Below are positions 42,485 to 50,185 of a DNA stretch of 64,000 nt, in pieces (position 1 is the first letter of the stretch; the number at the start of each line of letters is the position of its first letter). The notes under the pieces were generated by a model, which did not search any database, was not told the origin of the DNA, and saw only the letters and a list, made by a program, of their open reading frames with translations. The translations under genes were made by a program, and so were the position numbers. The stretch comes from Cellulomonas chitinilytica. Lineage in GTDB: Bacteria; Actinomycetota; Actinomycetes; Actinomycetales; Cellulomonadaceae. The stretch is from positions 1 to 64,000 of the forward strand of contig NZ_BONK01000007.1 of the NCBI RefSeq assembly GCF_016862675.1, given 5' to 3'.

Positions 42485-44515
42485 TCAGTAGATCCGCCGC
42501 CCGCGGGCGTCCGGGATGCCGCTGTGCCGGAACACGTACGTGCACAGCTGGTCGCGCCACTCGTGCGCGCTGCGGACCTGCTCGGCGAGCCGCTCGGTGA
42601 CGCGTGCGTGCAGGTCGTCGGGGACCTCATCGGCCAGCGCCGTCCAGGCCGCGGCGTTCGACCCGGTGCGCTCGGCACCCGCCCAGTGGGTGTCGTACAC
42701 GTGCTGCGCGACGGACACCCCGCTGTGCAGCACGTGTGACCAGGGCACGTGGTGGAAGAACAGCAGCAGCTCGTCGGGGCACGTCGCGACGTCCTCGTAG
42801 ACCTCCCGCCACGGTGCCGGGTACTGGCCGGTGTAGCCGGTACCCGTCGCGCGCGTGCGGTCCACGCCGATGCCGTCGCGGTCCGCGAAGTGGTACGTGC
42901 CCCACGGGGTGTACTCGTACCCGTCGACGTCGGGGCCGTAGTGGTGGCCGGGGCGGACCATGAAGCCGACCCCGAGGGGCGCCGTGTAGTCCTCGTAGGT
43001 GCGCCACGAGTCGTCGAGGATGCCGTGCAGGGTGTCGCGGACCGGCGCGGCGGCGTCCGGGAACGTCAGGCCGATCCACTCGTCGAGCAGCGTGACGGGG
43101 TCCGCCGACGGGTCCCACGCGAGGCGGGCGAACGTGTAGAGGTTGGCCTGCGCGAGGGGGTGGCCGGTCCAGAACGGGTCGTCGCCGACGTTGGAGACGG
43201 CGACGATGCCGCCCGTGCGCGCGGCGCCTGTGCCAGCCGCACCCGCGCCCTCGGCTCCCGTGCCCGCACCCGCACCCGCGGCCACGTCCGCGACCGTCCG
43301 GCCCCCGTCACCCCACAGCCCGAACCGCAGGATCTGCGACCACTGCGGCCCGAGCCACACGGCGTGCCTCTGCTGGCCGGTGTACTCCTGCGTCACCTGG
43401 AGCTCGACGGCGAGCCGGGTCCGCGGCATCGCGGCGATCACCGGGGAGACGGGTTCGCGCGTCTGGAAGTCCATCGGCCCGTACTTCACCTGCAGGACGA
43501 CGTTGTCGTCGAACCGCCCGTCGAGCGGCGCGAAGTGGTCGTACGCGGCGCGGGCGCGGTCCGTCGAACGGTCCCGCCAGTCCTGGTGGTGGTCGTAGAC
43601 GAACGCCCGCCAGAACACCGTCCCCCCGAACGGCGCCAGCGCCCGGGCCAGCAGGTTCGCGCCGTCGGCGTGATCGCGCCCGTAGGCGAACGGCCCGGGC
43701 TGCCCCTCGGAGTCGGCCTTGACGACGAACCCGCCGAAGTCCGGGACCGCTGCGTAGACGCGGGCGGCCGCGTCGGCCCACCACGCCTGCACGTCCGGGT
43801 CCAGCGGGTCCGACGACGGCAGCCCGCCGACCGTCATCGGGGCCGCGAACGACACCGACAGGTAGACCCGGACGCCGTGCGGCCGGAACGCCGCCGCGAG
43901 CCGGACGACCCCGTCGAGGTGGTCGGTGAGCAGCCGCGCCTCGGTGGCGTGCACGTTGACGTTGTTCAGCCCGACGGCGTTGATCCCGACGGACCCGAGC
44001 AGCCGGGCGTACGCCTCGACGCGGGACAGGTCGTGGCGGACCTTGCCGTCGGCGTAGAAGATCGACCCGCCCGCGTAGCCCCGTTCGACCTGCCCCATCA
44101 CCGGGTGCACGGTCATGTTGTCCCAGTGGTCGAGCATCCGGACCGGCTCGACGGGTGCGTGCCGCTCGTCCTCGTGGTCGGCGCCGAACGCGGCCTCACC
44201 CTGACGCACCACGTGGTGCAGGGCGTGCAGCAGCCCGGCGTCCCCTCCCGCCCGCACGGTCGTGACGCCGTCCCGCCGCCCGACGACGAACGCGTCCGCG
44301 CCGTCGAGGGCCGGGTCGACCGTCAGCACCAGGTCGGCTGCGGCGGGGTCGTCGACGAGCGCGCCGCCGTGCGCGGTGGTCGCGGCGGCCACCTCGGCGC
44401 GCACGGTGGCGACGAGCGGGCCGTCGCCCGCGACGTGCACGCGGCGAGCACCGACCGGGCGCAGCGCGGCGGGCGGCAGCCAGGCGGGGTGGACGTCGGT
44501 CGGACTGTTCGTCAT
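42485..44515 (-). CDS. aguA: Alpha-glucuronidase, glycoside hydrolase family 67
   Basis: 676 residues. VKADSEGQPGP contains the catalytic acid (Glu270), and YGPMDFQTREP and LQVTQEYTG supply the two carboxylates thought to act as base (Asp349, Glu377). The family removes (4-O-methyl)-glucuronate from the non-reducing end of short xylo-oligosaccharides. A stretch of about 25 residues rich in Ala and Gly (about 43215-43290), coded by GCACCCGC-type repeats, interrupts the barrel region and looks like a lineage-specific loop. No signal peptide: it acts on imported aldouronic acids. It lies 34 nt downstream of the mannonate dehydratase gene, so release and breakdown of glucuronate are cotranscribed. 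Confidence 0.94.
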   Translation of the reverse strand: MTNSPTDVHPAWLPPAALRPVGARRVHVAGDGPLVATVRAEVAAATTAHGGALVDDPAAADLVLTVDPALDGADAFVVGRRDGVTTVRAGGDAGLLHALHHVVRQGEAAFGADHEDERHAPVEPVRMLDHWDNMTVHPVMGQVERGYAGGSIFYADGKVRHDLSRVEAYARLLGSVGINAVGLNNVNVHATEARLLTDHLDGVVRLAAAFRPHGVRVYLSVSFAAPMTVGGLPSSDPLDPDVQAWWADAAARVYAAVPDFGGFVVKADSEGQPGPFAYGRDHADGANLLARALAPFGGTVFWRAFVYDHHQDWRDRSTDRARAAYDHFAPLDGRFDDNVVLQVKYGPMDFQTREPVSPVIAAMPRTRLAVELQVTQEYTGQQRHAVWLGPQWSQILRFGLWGDGGRTVADVAAGAGAGTGAEGAGAAGTGAARTGGIVAVSNVGDDPFWTGHPLAQANLYTFARLAWDPSADPVTLLDEWIGLTFPDAAAPVRDTLHGILDDSWRTYEDYTAPLGVGFMVRPGHHYGPDVDGYEYTPWGTYHFADRDGIGVDRTRATGTGYTGQYPAPWREVYEDVATCPDELLLFFHHVPWSHVLHSGVSVAQHVYDTHWAGAERTGSNAAAWTALADEVPDDLHARVTERLAEQVRSAHEWRDQLCTYVFRHSGIPDARGRRIY

Positions 44516-44549
44516 GCGGTCCTCGTCGTGCGCGGTCGGATGGTCCTGG

Positions 44550-45905
44550 TCACCAGTCGTGGACCGTGCCGTCCTTGAGCCGGTTGAACGGCAGGTACGC
44601 CGGCTGGTACGGGTACTTCTCCGCGGCCTCGTCGTCGTACCCGACGCCGAGCCCGGGGGCGTCGCCGGGGTGCAGGTAGCCGTCCTCGAACGTGAACGTC
44701 TGCAGGAACACCTCGTTGGTCCGCGGGCCGTGCTGCATGTACTCCTGGATGCCGAAGTTGTGGATCGCGAGGTCCAGGTGCAGCGCCGCGGCCATGCCGA
44801 CGGGGGAGATGTCGGTCGGACCGTGGATGCCGGACTTGATCTGGTACTGCGCGGCGAAGTCGAGGATCCGGCGCAGCGCCGTGATGCCGCCGGTGTGCGT
44901 GACGGCCGACCGGACGTAGTCGATGAGCTGCTCGCGGACCAGCGTCTGGTAGTCCCAGACGGTGTTGAACACCTCGCCGATCGCGAGCGGCGTCGTGGTG
45001 TGCTGCCGGACGAGGCGCAGCGCGTCCTGGTTCTCGGCGGGCGTGCAGTCCTCCAGCCAGAACAGGTCGTACTGCTCGAGGTCCTTGCCGAGCCGGGCCG
45101 CCTGGATGGGGGTCATCCGGTGGTGGCCGTCGTGCAGCAGCGGCAGCTCCGGGCCGAACTCGTTCCGGACCGCCTCGAACACGCGCGGGATGTGCCGCAG
45201 GTACGCGCGGGTGTCCCAGTCCTCCTCGGCGGGCAGGGGCGCGCGCTGGGCGGGCTCGTAGTCGTAGCGGCCCGACGACGACGGCTGCGCCGCCACCCCG
45301 TACACGGCGTCGATGCCCGGCACGGACGTCTGCACACGGATCGAGCGGAAGCCCTGCTCCTGGTGGTGCCGGATCGAGTCGAACAGCTCGGGCAGGTCGC
45401 GACCGCTCGCGTGGCCGTACGCCATGATCCCGGTCCGGCTCGCCCCGCCGAGCAGCTGGTAGAGCGGCAGCCCGGCGACCTTCGCCTTGATGTCCCACAG
45501 CGCCACGTCGACCGCGGCGATCGCGGCCATCGTCACCGGGCCGCGGCGCCAGTACGCGCTGCGGTAGAGGAACTGCCACGTGTCCTCGATGCGGTGCGCG
45601 TCCCGGCCGAGCAGCAGCGGGACGACGTGATCGGTGAGGTAGCTGACCACCGACAGCTCGCGCCCGTTGAGCGTCGCGTCGCCCAGGCCGACGACGCCGT
45701 CCTCGGTGGTGAGCCGCAGCGTGACGAAGTTGCGGTCCGGGCTGGAGACCAGCACCTCGGCCGACCGGATCGCGCTGCCCGGGCGGGCGGCGCGTGTCCC
45801 GGCGGGCGCCGCGCGCGTGCCGGCCGTTCCGGGTGTGCCGCCCGCGTCGGGCGTGCCGGGCGTCTCGGCGGTCGGCGTCGTCACGTCGTCGGGCAGCGGG
45901 GTCAT
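44550..45905 (-). CDS. manD: D-mannonate dehydratase, enolase superfamily (ManD/RspA)
   Basis: 451 residues. Magnesium-ligand positions are seen in LLHDGHHR (Asp, with His two residues on), [12 protein letters not shown] (Glu) and LAIGEVFNT (Glu), with the late [10 protein letters not shown]; this fits the ManD subgroup rather than UxuA. It converts D-mannonate to 2-keto-3-deoxygluconate, linking the fructuronate reductase to KdgK. Residues 8 to about 42 form an odd Pro/Thr/Ala/Gly-rich tail before the conserved [12 protein letters not shown], probably disordered; the true start could be later. It is divergent from a LacI gene, with an operator in the spacer. Confidence 0.9.
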   Translation of the reverse strand: MTPLPDDVTTPTAETPGTPDAGGTPGTAGTRAAPAGTRAARPGSAIRSAEVLVSSPDRNFVTLRLTTEDGVVGLGDATLNGRELSVVSYLTDHVVPLLLGRDAHRIEDTWQFLYRSAYWRRGPVTMAAIAAVDVALWDIKAKVAGLPLYQLLGGASRTGIMAYGHASGRDLPELFDSIRHHQEQGFRSIRVQTSVPGIDAVYGVAAQPSSSGRYDYEPAQRAPLPAEEDWDTRAYLRHIPRVFEAVRNEFGPELPLLHDGHHRMTPIQAARLGKDLEQYDLFWLEDCTPAENQDALRLVRQHTTTPLAIGEVFNTVWDYQTLVREQLIDYVRSAVTHTGGITALRRILDFAAQYQIKSGIHGPTDISPVGMAAALHLDLAIHNFGIQEYMQHGPRTNEVFLQTFTFEDGYLHPGDAPGLGVGYDDEAAEKYPYQPAYLPFNRLKDGTVHDW

Positions 45906-45979
45906 GGCCGTGGTGTCTCCTGATCCGCGCGCCGGTCACCGGTCCCGTCGTCGTCGGCGGGGTGCGGCGCGCCCCGGCG

Positions 45980-46019
45980 AGCCTACGGTCGTCCGGCGTC
46001 GGGTGGCAATCGTTTGCCA
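45980..46019. promoter_or_regulatory. Divergent promoters with a LacI-type operator
   Basis: AGCCTA (45980-45985) is the minus-strand -10 TAGGCT for manD, and TACGGT (45984-45989) the plus-strand -10 for the LacI gene. TGGCAATCGTTTGCCA (46004-46019) matches at seven of eight pairs and would cover the manD -35 and the region just after the LacI start site. A further TTGCCA half-site follows at 46024. Confidence 0.75.
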
Positions 46020-46058
46020 GATGTTGCCAACGGGACCCCCGGGCGTCACCATGAGCCC

Positions 46059-47057
46059 GTGACCGACAAGCCGCCGACCCTGCGCGACGTCGCCGCCGCG
46101 AGCGGCGTCGCCATCTCCACGGCGTCCCGCGCCCTGTCACGACCGGGCCGGATCAACGAGGAGACGGCCGTCCGGGTCCGTGAGGCCGCCGCCGCGCTCG
46201 GCTACACCGTCGGCGCCTCCGGGCGTGCCCTCAGCTCGGGCAAGACCGGCACCGTCGCGCTCGTCGTCCCCGACGTCACCAACCCGTTCTTCTTCGGCAT
46301 CGTCCGCGGCACCCAGGCCGCCCTGCGCGCCGCCGGCTACGCCCACGTGCTCGTCGACACCGAGGAGTCCGTCCAGGCCGAGGAACGAGCCCTGCGCATG
46401 CTCCGGACCAGCGCCGACGGGGCCGTCCTCGCCGCCCCCCGCCTCGGCGACGAGTGGCTCGTCGCCTGGTCGTCCGCCCTCCCGCTCGTCACCCTCAACC
46501 GGCCCGTCAACGGCGCCGGCGTCGTCATCGACACCCCCGGCGGCGCCGTGCAGGCCCTCGAGCACCTCGCCTCCCTCGGCCACCGGCGCATCGCCTACGC
46601 GGGCGGCCCCCGCACCTCGTGGTCCGACAGCCGCCGCCGCACCGCCCTGCGCGCCGCGGCCCGCCGGCTGCGCGTCGAGGTCGTCGTCCTCGGTCACTAC
46701 GCACCGCAGCGCGAGGCCGGCGCCGCCGCCGCCGACGCCGCCTGGCAGTCCGACGCCACAGGTGTCCTCGCGTTCAACGACCTGCTCGCGTTCGGCATGC
46801 TCGAACGGTTCACAGCGCGCGGCGTCGACGTCCCCGGCCAGATGAGCGTCGTCGGCTGCGACGACGTGTTCGGCGCCGACCTCGTCCGGCCCGCCCTCAC
46901 CACCGTCGCAGCCCCGCTCGAACGCGCCGGTCACCGGGCCGCCGACCTGCTCCTCGCGACGATCGACCGACGCGTCCCCGGACCGGCCGGCGACTACGAG
47001 GAGCTCCCGACGCATCTCGTGGTGCGCGACTCGACCGGGCCTGCCGCGCCCCGCTGA
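46059..47057 (+). CDS. LacI-family transcriptional regulator
   Basis: 332 residues from GTG 46059. Helix-turn-helix PTLRDVAAASGVAISTASRAL, hinge near SGRALSSGKTG, and an effector domain with VVPDVTNPFFFGIVRG and VVGCDDVFGADLVRPALTTV. It is divergent from manD and GH67 and is the likely local repressor, acting through the 46004 site. It resembles the LacI at 15116 in several places (AYAGG followed by WSD and a basic RRR), so the two may be paralogues with overlapping DNA targets. Confidence 0.9.
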   Translation: MTDKPPTLRDVAAASGVAISTASRALSRPGRINEETAVRVREAAAALGYTVGASGRALSSGKTGTVALVVPDVTNPFFFGIVRGTQAALRAAGYAHVLVDTEESVQAEERALRMLRTSADGAVLAAPRLGDEWLVAWSSALPLVTLNRPVNGAGVVIDTPGGAVQALEHLASLGHRRIAYAGGPRTSWSDSRRRTALRAAARRLRVEVVVLGHYAPQREAGAAAADAAWQSDATGVLAFNDLLAFGMLERFTARGVDVPGQMSVVGCDDVFGADLVRPALTTVAAPLERAGHRAADLLLATIDRRVPGPAGDYEELPTHLVVRDSTGPAAPR

Positions 47058-47094
47058 GCGGGTCGACCCGAACGTCGTCATCGGGCCGTGCCGC

Positions 47095-47285
47095 CCCTCG
47101 GGACCGCTCGGGGACGGCCGGGACGGCCATGGTGCGATCTCGGTGACGAGCTGGGGACGGCCCGGGACGGCCGGGGACGACCCCGCGGCGACCCGGCGAC
47201 GGCCCGACGACGACCGGGGACGGCCCAGCGACGGCCCTGCGACGACCGGGAACGGCCCCGGGACGGCCCGGCGGCGTCCCCAGCG
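47095..47285. repeat. Degenerate GGGACGGCC-type repeats in a long gene-free gap
   Basis: The 323-base gap from 47058 to 47380 contains many irregular copies of GGGACGGCC and GACGACC-like units up to about 47285. Open frames through it are repetitive and not credible genes. The last 95 bases, before ATG 47381, show no clear ribosome-binding site. Confidence 0.6.
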
Positions 47286-47380
47286 CGACCTCGGTGGTTG
47301 CCCTTCCGGGCAGTTCGCGCTTCCCCCTGGGGTACACCAGCGGCCCGGCGCCGGCGCGACGCTGATCCCAGCATCGGAAC

Positions 47381-49177
47381 ATGGCCGCGGATCGGCGTCT
47401 GCGGGCGGACGAGCTCGGCGAGCCGACCCGTCCGGTGGCACGCGCACGCGACAGGCCCGACGCCGCGCGCGCCGCCCCGACGCCGGCCACGCTGGCCTCG
47501 CCCGCCACGCCCGCCGCGCCCGCTGTGCGCGGTGCGCACCACGACCCGCCCGGCCTTCTCCAGCTGCAGAGCAGCGCGGGCAATGCCGCGGTCGCCGGGA
47601 TGCTCGGACGTCCCCGGCCCGGCCCCGCGACCGGCACGAGCCTCGACCCGGGCACCCGGTCCCGCCTCGAGGCGGGTCTGGGGGGCGCCGACCTGTCCGA
47701 CGTCACCGTGAGCCTGGACGGCGCAGCGACCGCCCGCGAGGGCGCCGCAGCGTTCACCGTCGGCTCCCGGATCGTCGTCGACCCCGCGCACTACGCACCC
47801 GGCACGGCCGCCGGCGACGGCCTGCTCGCGCACGAGGCCGCCCATGCCGTCCAGCAGAGCGACGGCGGCGGTCCCGGTGGGTCGGTCCCTGCGCTCGAAG
47901 CGGAGGCCGACCGGGCCGCCGTGGCCGTCGCCACCGAGCAGACCCCGAGCGACGGGATGCTCGTCAGGCTGCGGTCCGCCCTGTCGCTGCGCCGCTGCTC
48001 CGGCTGCACCGACGAGGAGAAGCAGCGGCTGGACGCGTTCCGCTCGGAGCGCGACCCGGCCCGGCTCGAGTCGTTCCTCCGCTCGGCGAGCGCCGACCAG
48101 CTCCGACGACTGGACGAGGTCGCCTCGTCGTCGGACGACCTCCACCGCGACGCCATCGCGTGGGAACGCGCCGTGCGGGCGAAGAGCTTCGGCGACATCG
48201 TGTCGCTCAACGGACGCAGCGACGCCGGCTTCCGCGCCGCGTACGCCGACCGCATCCTCGACCTGATCATGGCGGGGGCGACGACCCTCAAGATCGACCC
48301 GCGCCCTCCGGAGTTCGCCGACTTCGTCCGCTCGAGCCTGCACGACCTGCTGCGGCTCCCCTCGGGCTTCCGGCTCGTCACCGAGCTGATCGCCACCGGT
48401 CAGACGGTCGACCTGCGGTCCGGTGCCGGGCAGGAGACGCAGGCCGCGGACGCGCTGGCCGGCCGTGGGATCGGTGAGCCGGGGGCGCGCGTCGGCTCCG
48501 GGTCAACCGTCACGCTCAACCCGGAGCTCGCCCAGAACCAGGTCGTGCTCGGCGGACGCCCGGGCCAGGTGCAGATCATCCGGATGGACCCGTCGATCAC
48601 GGTCGGTCACGAGCTCATCCACGCGCTCAACAACGCCCGCGGTCAGAACATCGCGCCCCCGTTACCCCCGGAGATGCTGCGGACGACGTTCAGCGGTGCC
48701 GGGCTGGTCCGCGACCCGGTCACCGGCGAACCGCAGAGCCCGGAGGAGCTCCGGACAGCGACGGGTCAGACGAGCTTCGCGACGGTGCGCACCGGCGGCG
48801 CCACCGGTCCGCAGCAGGACTTCGGGCCCGGTGCGGGCATCTCCGAGAACGACCTGCGCAGCGACGCCGGCCTCCCCGCGAGGGCGTCGCACTTCGGTGC
48901 CACCGACACGACCACCATCGACCTCGGCAGCACACGCACCCTGGACGCGCTGGTCGCCCGCTACCGGTTGCCGTCCGGCGCGGCGGTGCCGACGGCGGGC
49001 GTCGCGGCGATCCGCGCGTTCCTCGAGGCCGACGGATGGGGCAGGATCGCCGCCCTGGCCGACGCCGGCATGACGCGGGCCGCGGTGCCGAGCGCCGAGC
49101 ACGTGGTCATGCACATCCGGTTCGTCGTGGGCAACACGACCCTCGCTGACCGGCTCGCCGGTCTCACGGTGCGATGA
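47381..49177 (+). CDS. DUF4157-type protein with a second zinc-protease motif (putative injection-system effector)
   Basis: 598 residues. Residues 1-55 are Ala/Pro/Arg-rich. LLQLQSSAGNAAVAGML (59-75) is the N-terminal motif seen in proteins linked to extracellular contractile injection systems, and GLLAHEAAHAVQQS (148-160) is the HExxH of a DUF4157-like domain. A Cys pair, CSGC (206-209), ends this half. The C-terminal half has a second HExxH in VGHELIHALNNARG (408-421), which resembles M91-type protease effectors with their HE..H and distal RG. Two zincin motifs in one protein suggest a processing or loading domain plus a toxin domain (inferred). No signal peptide is visible. The stop overlaps the next start (ATGA), so it is coupled to the Lgt-like membrane protein. 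Confidence 0.82.
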   Translation: MAADRRLRADELGEPTRPVARARDRPDAARAAPTPATLASPATPAAPAVRGAHHDPPGLLQLQSSAGNAAVAGMLGRPRPGPATGTSLDPGTRSRLEAGLGGADLSDVTVSLDGAATAREGAAAFTVGSRIVVDPAHYAPGTAAGDGLLAHEAAHAVQQSDGGGPGGSVPALEAEADRAAVAVATEQTPSDGMLVRLRSALSLRRCSGCTDEEKQRLDAFRSERDPARLESFLRSASADQLRRLDEVASSSDDLHRDAIAWERAVRAKSFGDIVSLNGRSDAGFRAAYADRILDLIMAGATTLKIDPRPPEFADFVRSSLHDLLRLPSGFRLVTELIATGQTVDLRSGAGQETQAADALAGRGIGEPGARVGSGSTVTLNPELAQNQVVLGGRPGQVQIIRMDPSITVGHELIHALNNARGQNIAPPLPPEMLRTTFSGAGLVRDPVTGEPQSPEELRTATGQTSFATVRTGGATGPQQDFGPGAGISENDLRSDAGLPARASHFGATDTTTIDLGSTRTLDALVARYRLPSGAAVPTAGVAAIRAFLEADGWGRIAALADAGMTRAAVPSAEHVVMHIRFVVGNTTLADRLAGLTVR

Positions 49178-50139
49178 CCGCGACCGCGGCTGCGCGCCGC
49201 CGGGCAGATCAGTCGGCCGGTCGGTCGGCAGGTCGGTCGTGGACCGTGCCCGGCCCGGACATCCACGTCGGCCGCACCACGGTGCCCGCCTACCGGGTCC
49301 TCGCGCTCGGCGGCCTGGTGCTCGGGGTCGCCACCGCGCTCACCTGTGCCGGACGGTCGGGGACGCCGCCGGCGGCAGTCCTCGTCATGGCGCTCGCAGG
49401 AGCTCTCGGGTCCGTCGCCGTCATGGTGGTCCGGGCGGCCCGAGGCTCGGCGGACTGGGTGTGGCACGAGCACGAGGCTGTCGTCCTCGTCGCTGCGCTG
49501 GTCGTCGGGATCGGGTTCGGCGGACCGCTCGGGCTCCTGGATGCCGCGCAGACGGGGCTGCTGGTCGTGCTGGGCGTCGGCCGGGTCGGGTGCCTGGTCG
49601 CCGGGTGCTGCTACGGCCGGCCGGTCGCCGGGTCGCGGCCGGGGGTGTGCTACGGACCTGGTCATGCGCGCGCCGGGTTCCCCGCGGCGCTGGTCGGGAC
49701 GCGACTCGCTCCCGTGCAGGCCGCGGAGGCAGCGGGGGCTCTGGTGCTCGCGACCCTGGCTCTCGCGAGCCTGGCTCTCGCGACGCTGCCTGTCGGGACG
49801 CTGCCCGTCGCGATCCTGCCTGTCGCGACCCTGCCTCTCGCGACGGGGACGGCGCCGGGCCACGGCCTCCCGGCGGGTGCTGTGCTGGTGGCCGCGCTCG
49901 GCTCGCGCGCATGCCTCCGGCTGGTCGTCGAGACGTGGCGCGGCGACCACCCGACGCCCGCGCTCTGGCTCAGCGTGCCGCAGTGGTGGTGCGTCGGGAC
50001 CGCGATCCTGGTGCTGCTGCTGTCGAGCGCTGGCGCGCTGCCGGTCGGTGCGTGGACGGTCGCACCGGCCGCCGTCGTGGTCCTGGCACCGCTCGCCGCG
50101 GTCGCCAGCCACAGGACGCGGGCCGAGGCGAGCGGCTGA
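49174..50139 (+). CDS. Lgt-like membrane protein (prolipoprotein diacylglyceryl transferase family)
   Basis: 321 residues with several membrane helices. The signature GRVGCLVAGCCYGRP (136-150) followed by GPGHARAGFP resembles the Lgt core (GRxGN...G), in the cysteine-rich form found in Lgt-like paralogues. Canonical Lgt would transfer diacylglycerol to lipobox cysteines; the Asn-to-Cys change makes that activity doubtful. Residues 189-224 are one helix built from seven 15-nt repeats. ATG 49174 overlaps the stop of the DUF4157 gene by 4 nt, so the two are made together. An accessory, membrane-anchoring or immunity role is possible but unproven. Confidence 0.72.
   Translation: MTATAAARRRADQSAGRSAGRSWTVPGPDIHVGRTTVPAYRVLALGGLVLGVATALTCAGRSGTPPAAVLVMALAGALGSVAVMVVRAARGSADWVWHEHEAVVLVAALVVGIGFGGPLGLLDAAQTGLLVVLGVGRVGCLVAGCCYGRPVAGSRPGVCYGPGHARAGFPAALVGTRLAPVQAAEAAGALVLATLALASLALATLPVGTLPVAILPVATLPLATGTAPGHGLPAGAVLVAALGSRACLRLVVETWRGDHPTPALWLSVPQWWCVGTAILVLLLSSAGALPVGAWTVAPAAVVVLAPLAAVASHRTRAEASG
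49744..49848 (+). repeat. 15-nt in-frame repeats coding for a membrane helix
   Basis: About seven units of the type CTCGCGACCCTGGCT encode LATLA-like pentapeptides inside the Lgt-like protein. Fifteen bases keep the frame, so copy changes would lengthen or shorten the helix. Confidence 0.75.
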
Positions 50140-50185
50140 TCAGGGACGTCACGCCGGCGACCCCGCGACACCGGAAGCGGGTACC

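Noticed and set aside
47058..47380. Frames through the gap before the DUF4157 gene.
   Set aside because: They are low-complexity Gly/Asp/Arg or Pro/Arg sequences made from GGGACGGCC repeats with no start signals.
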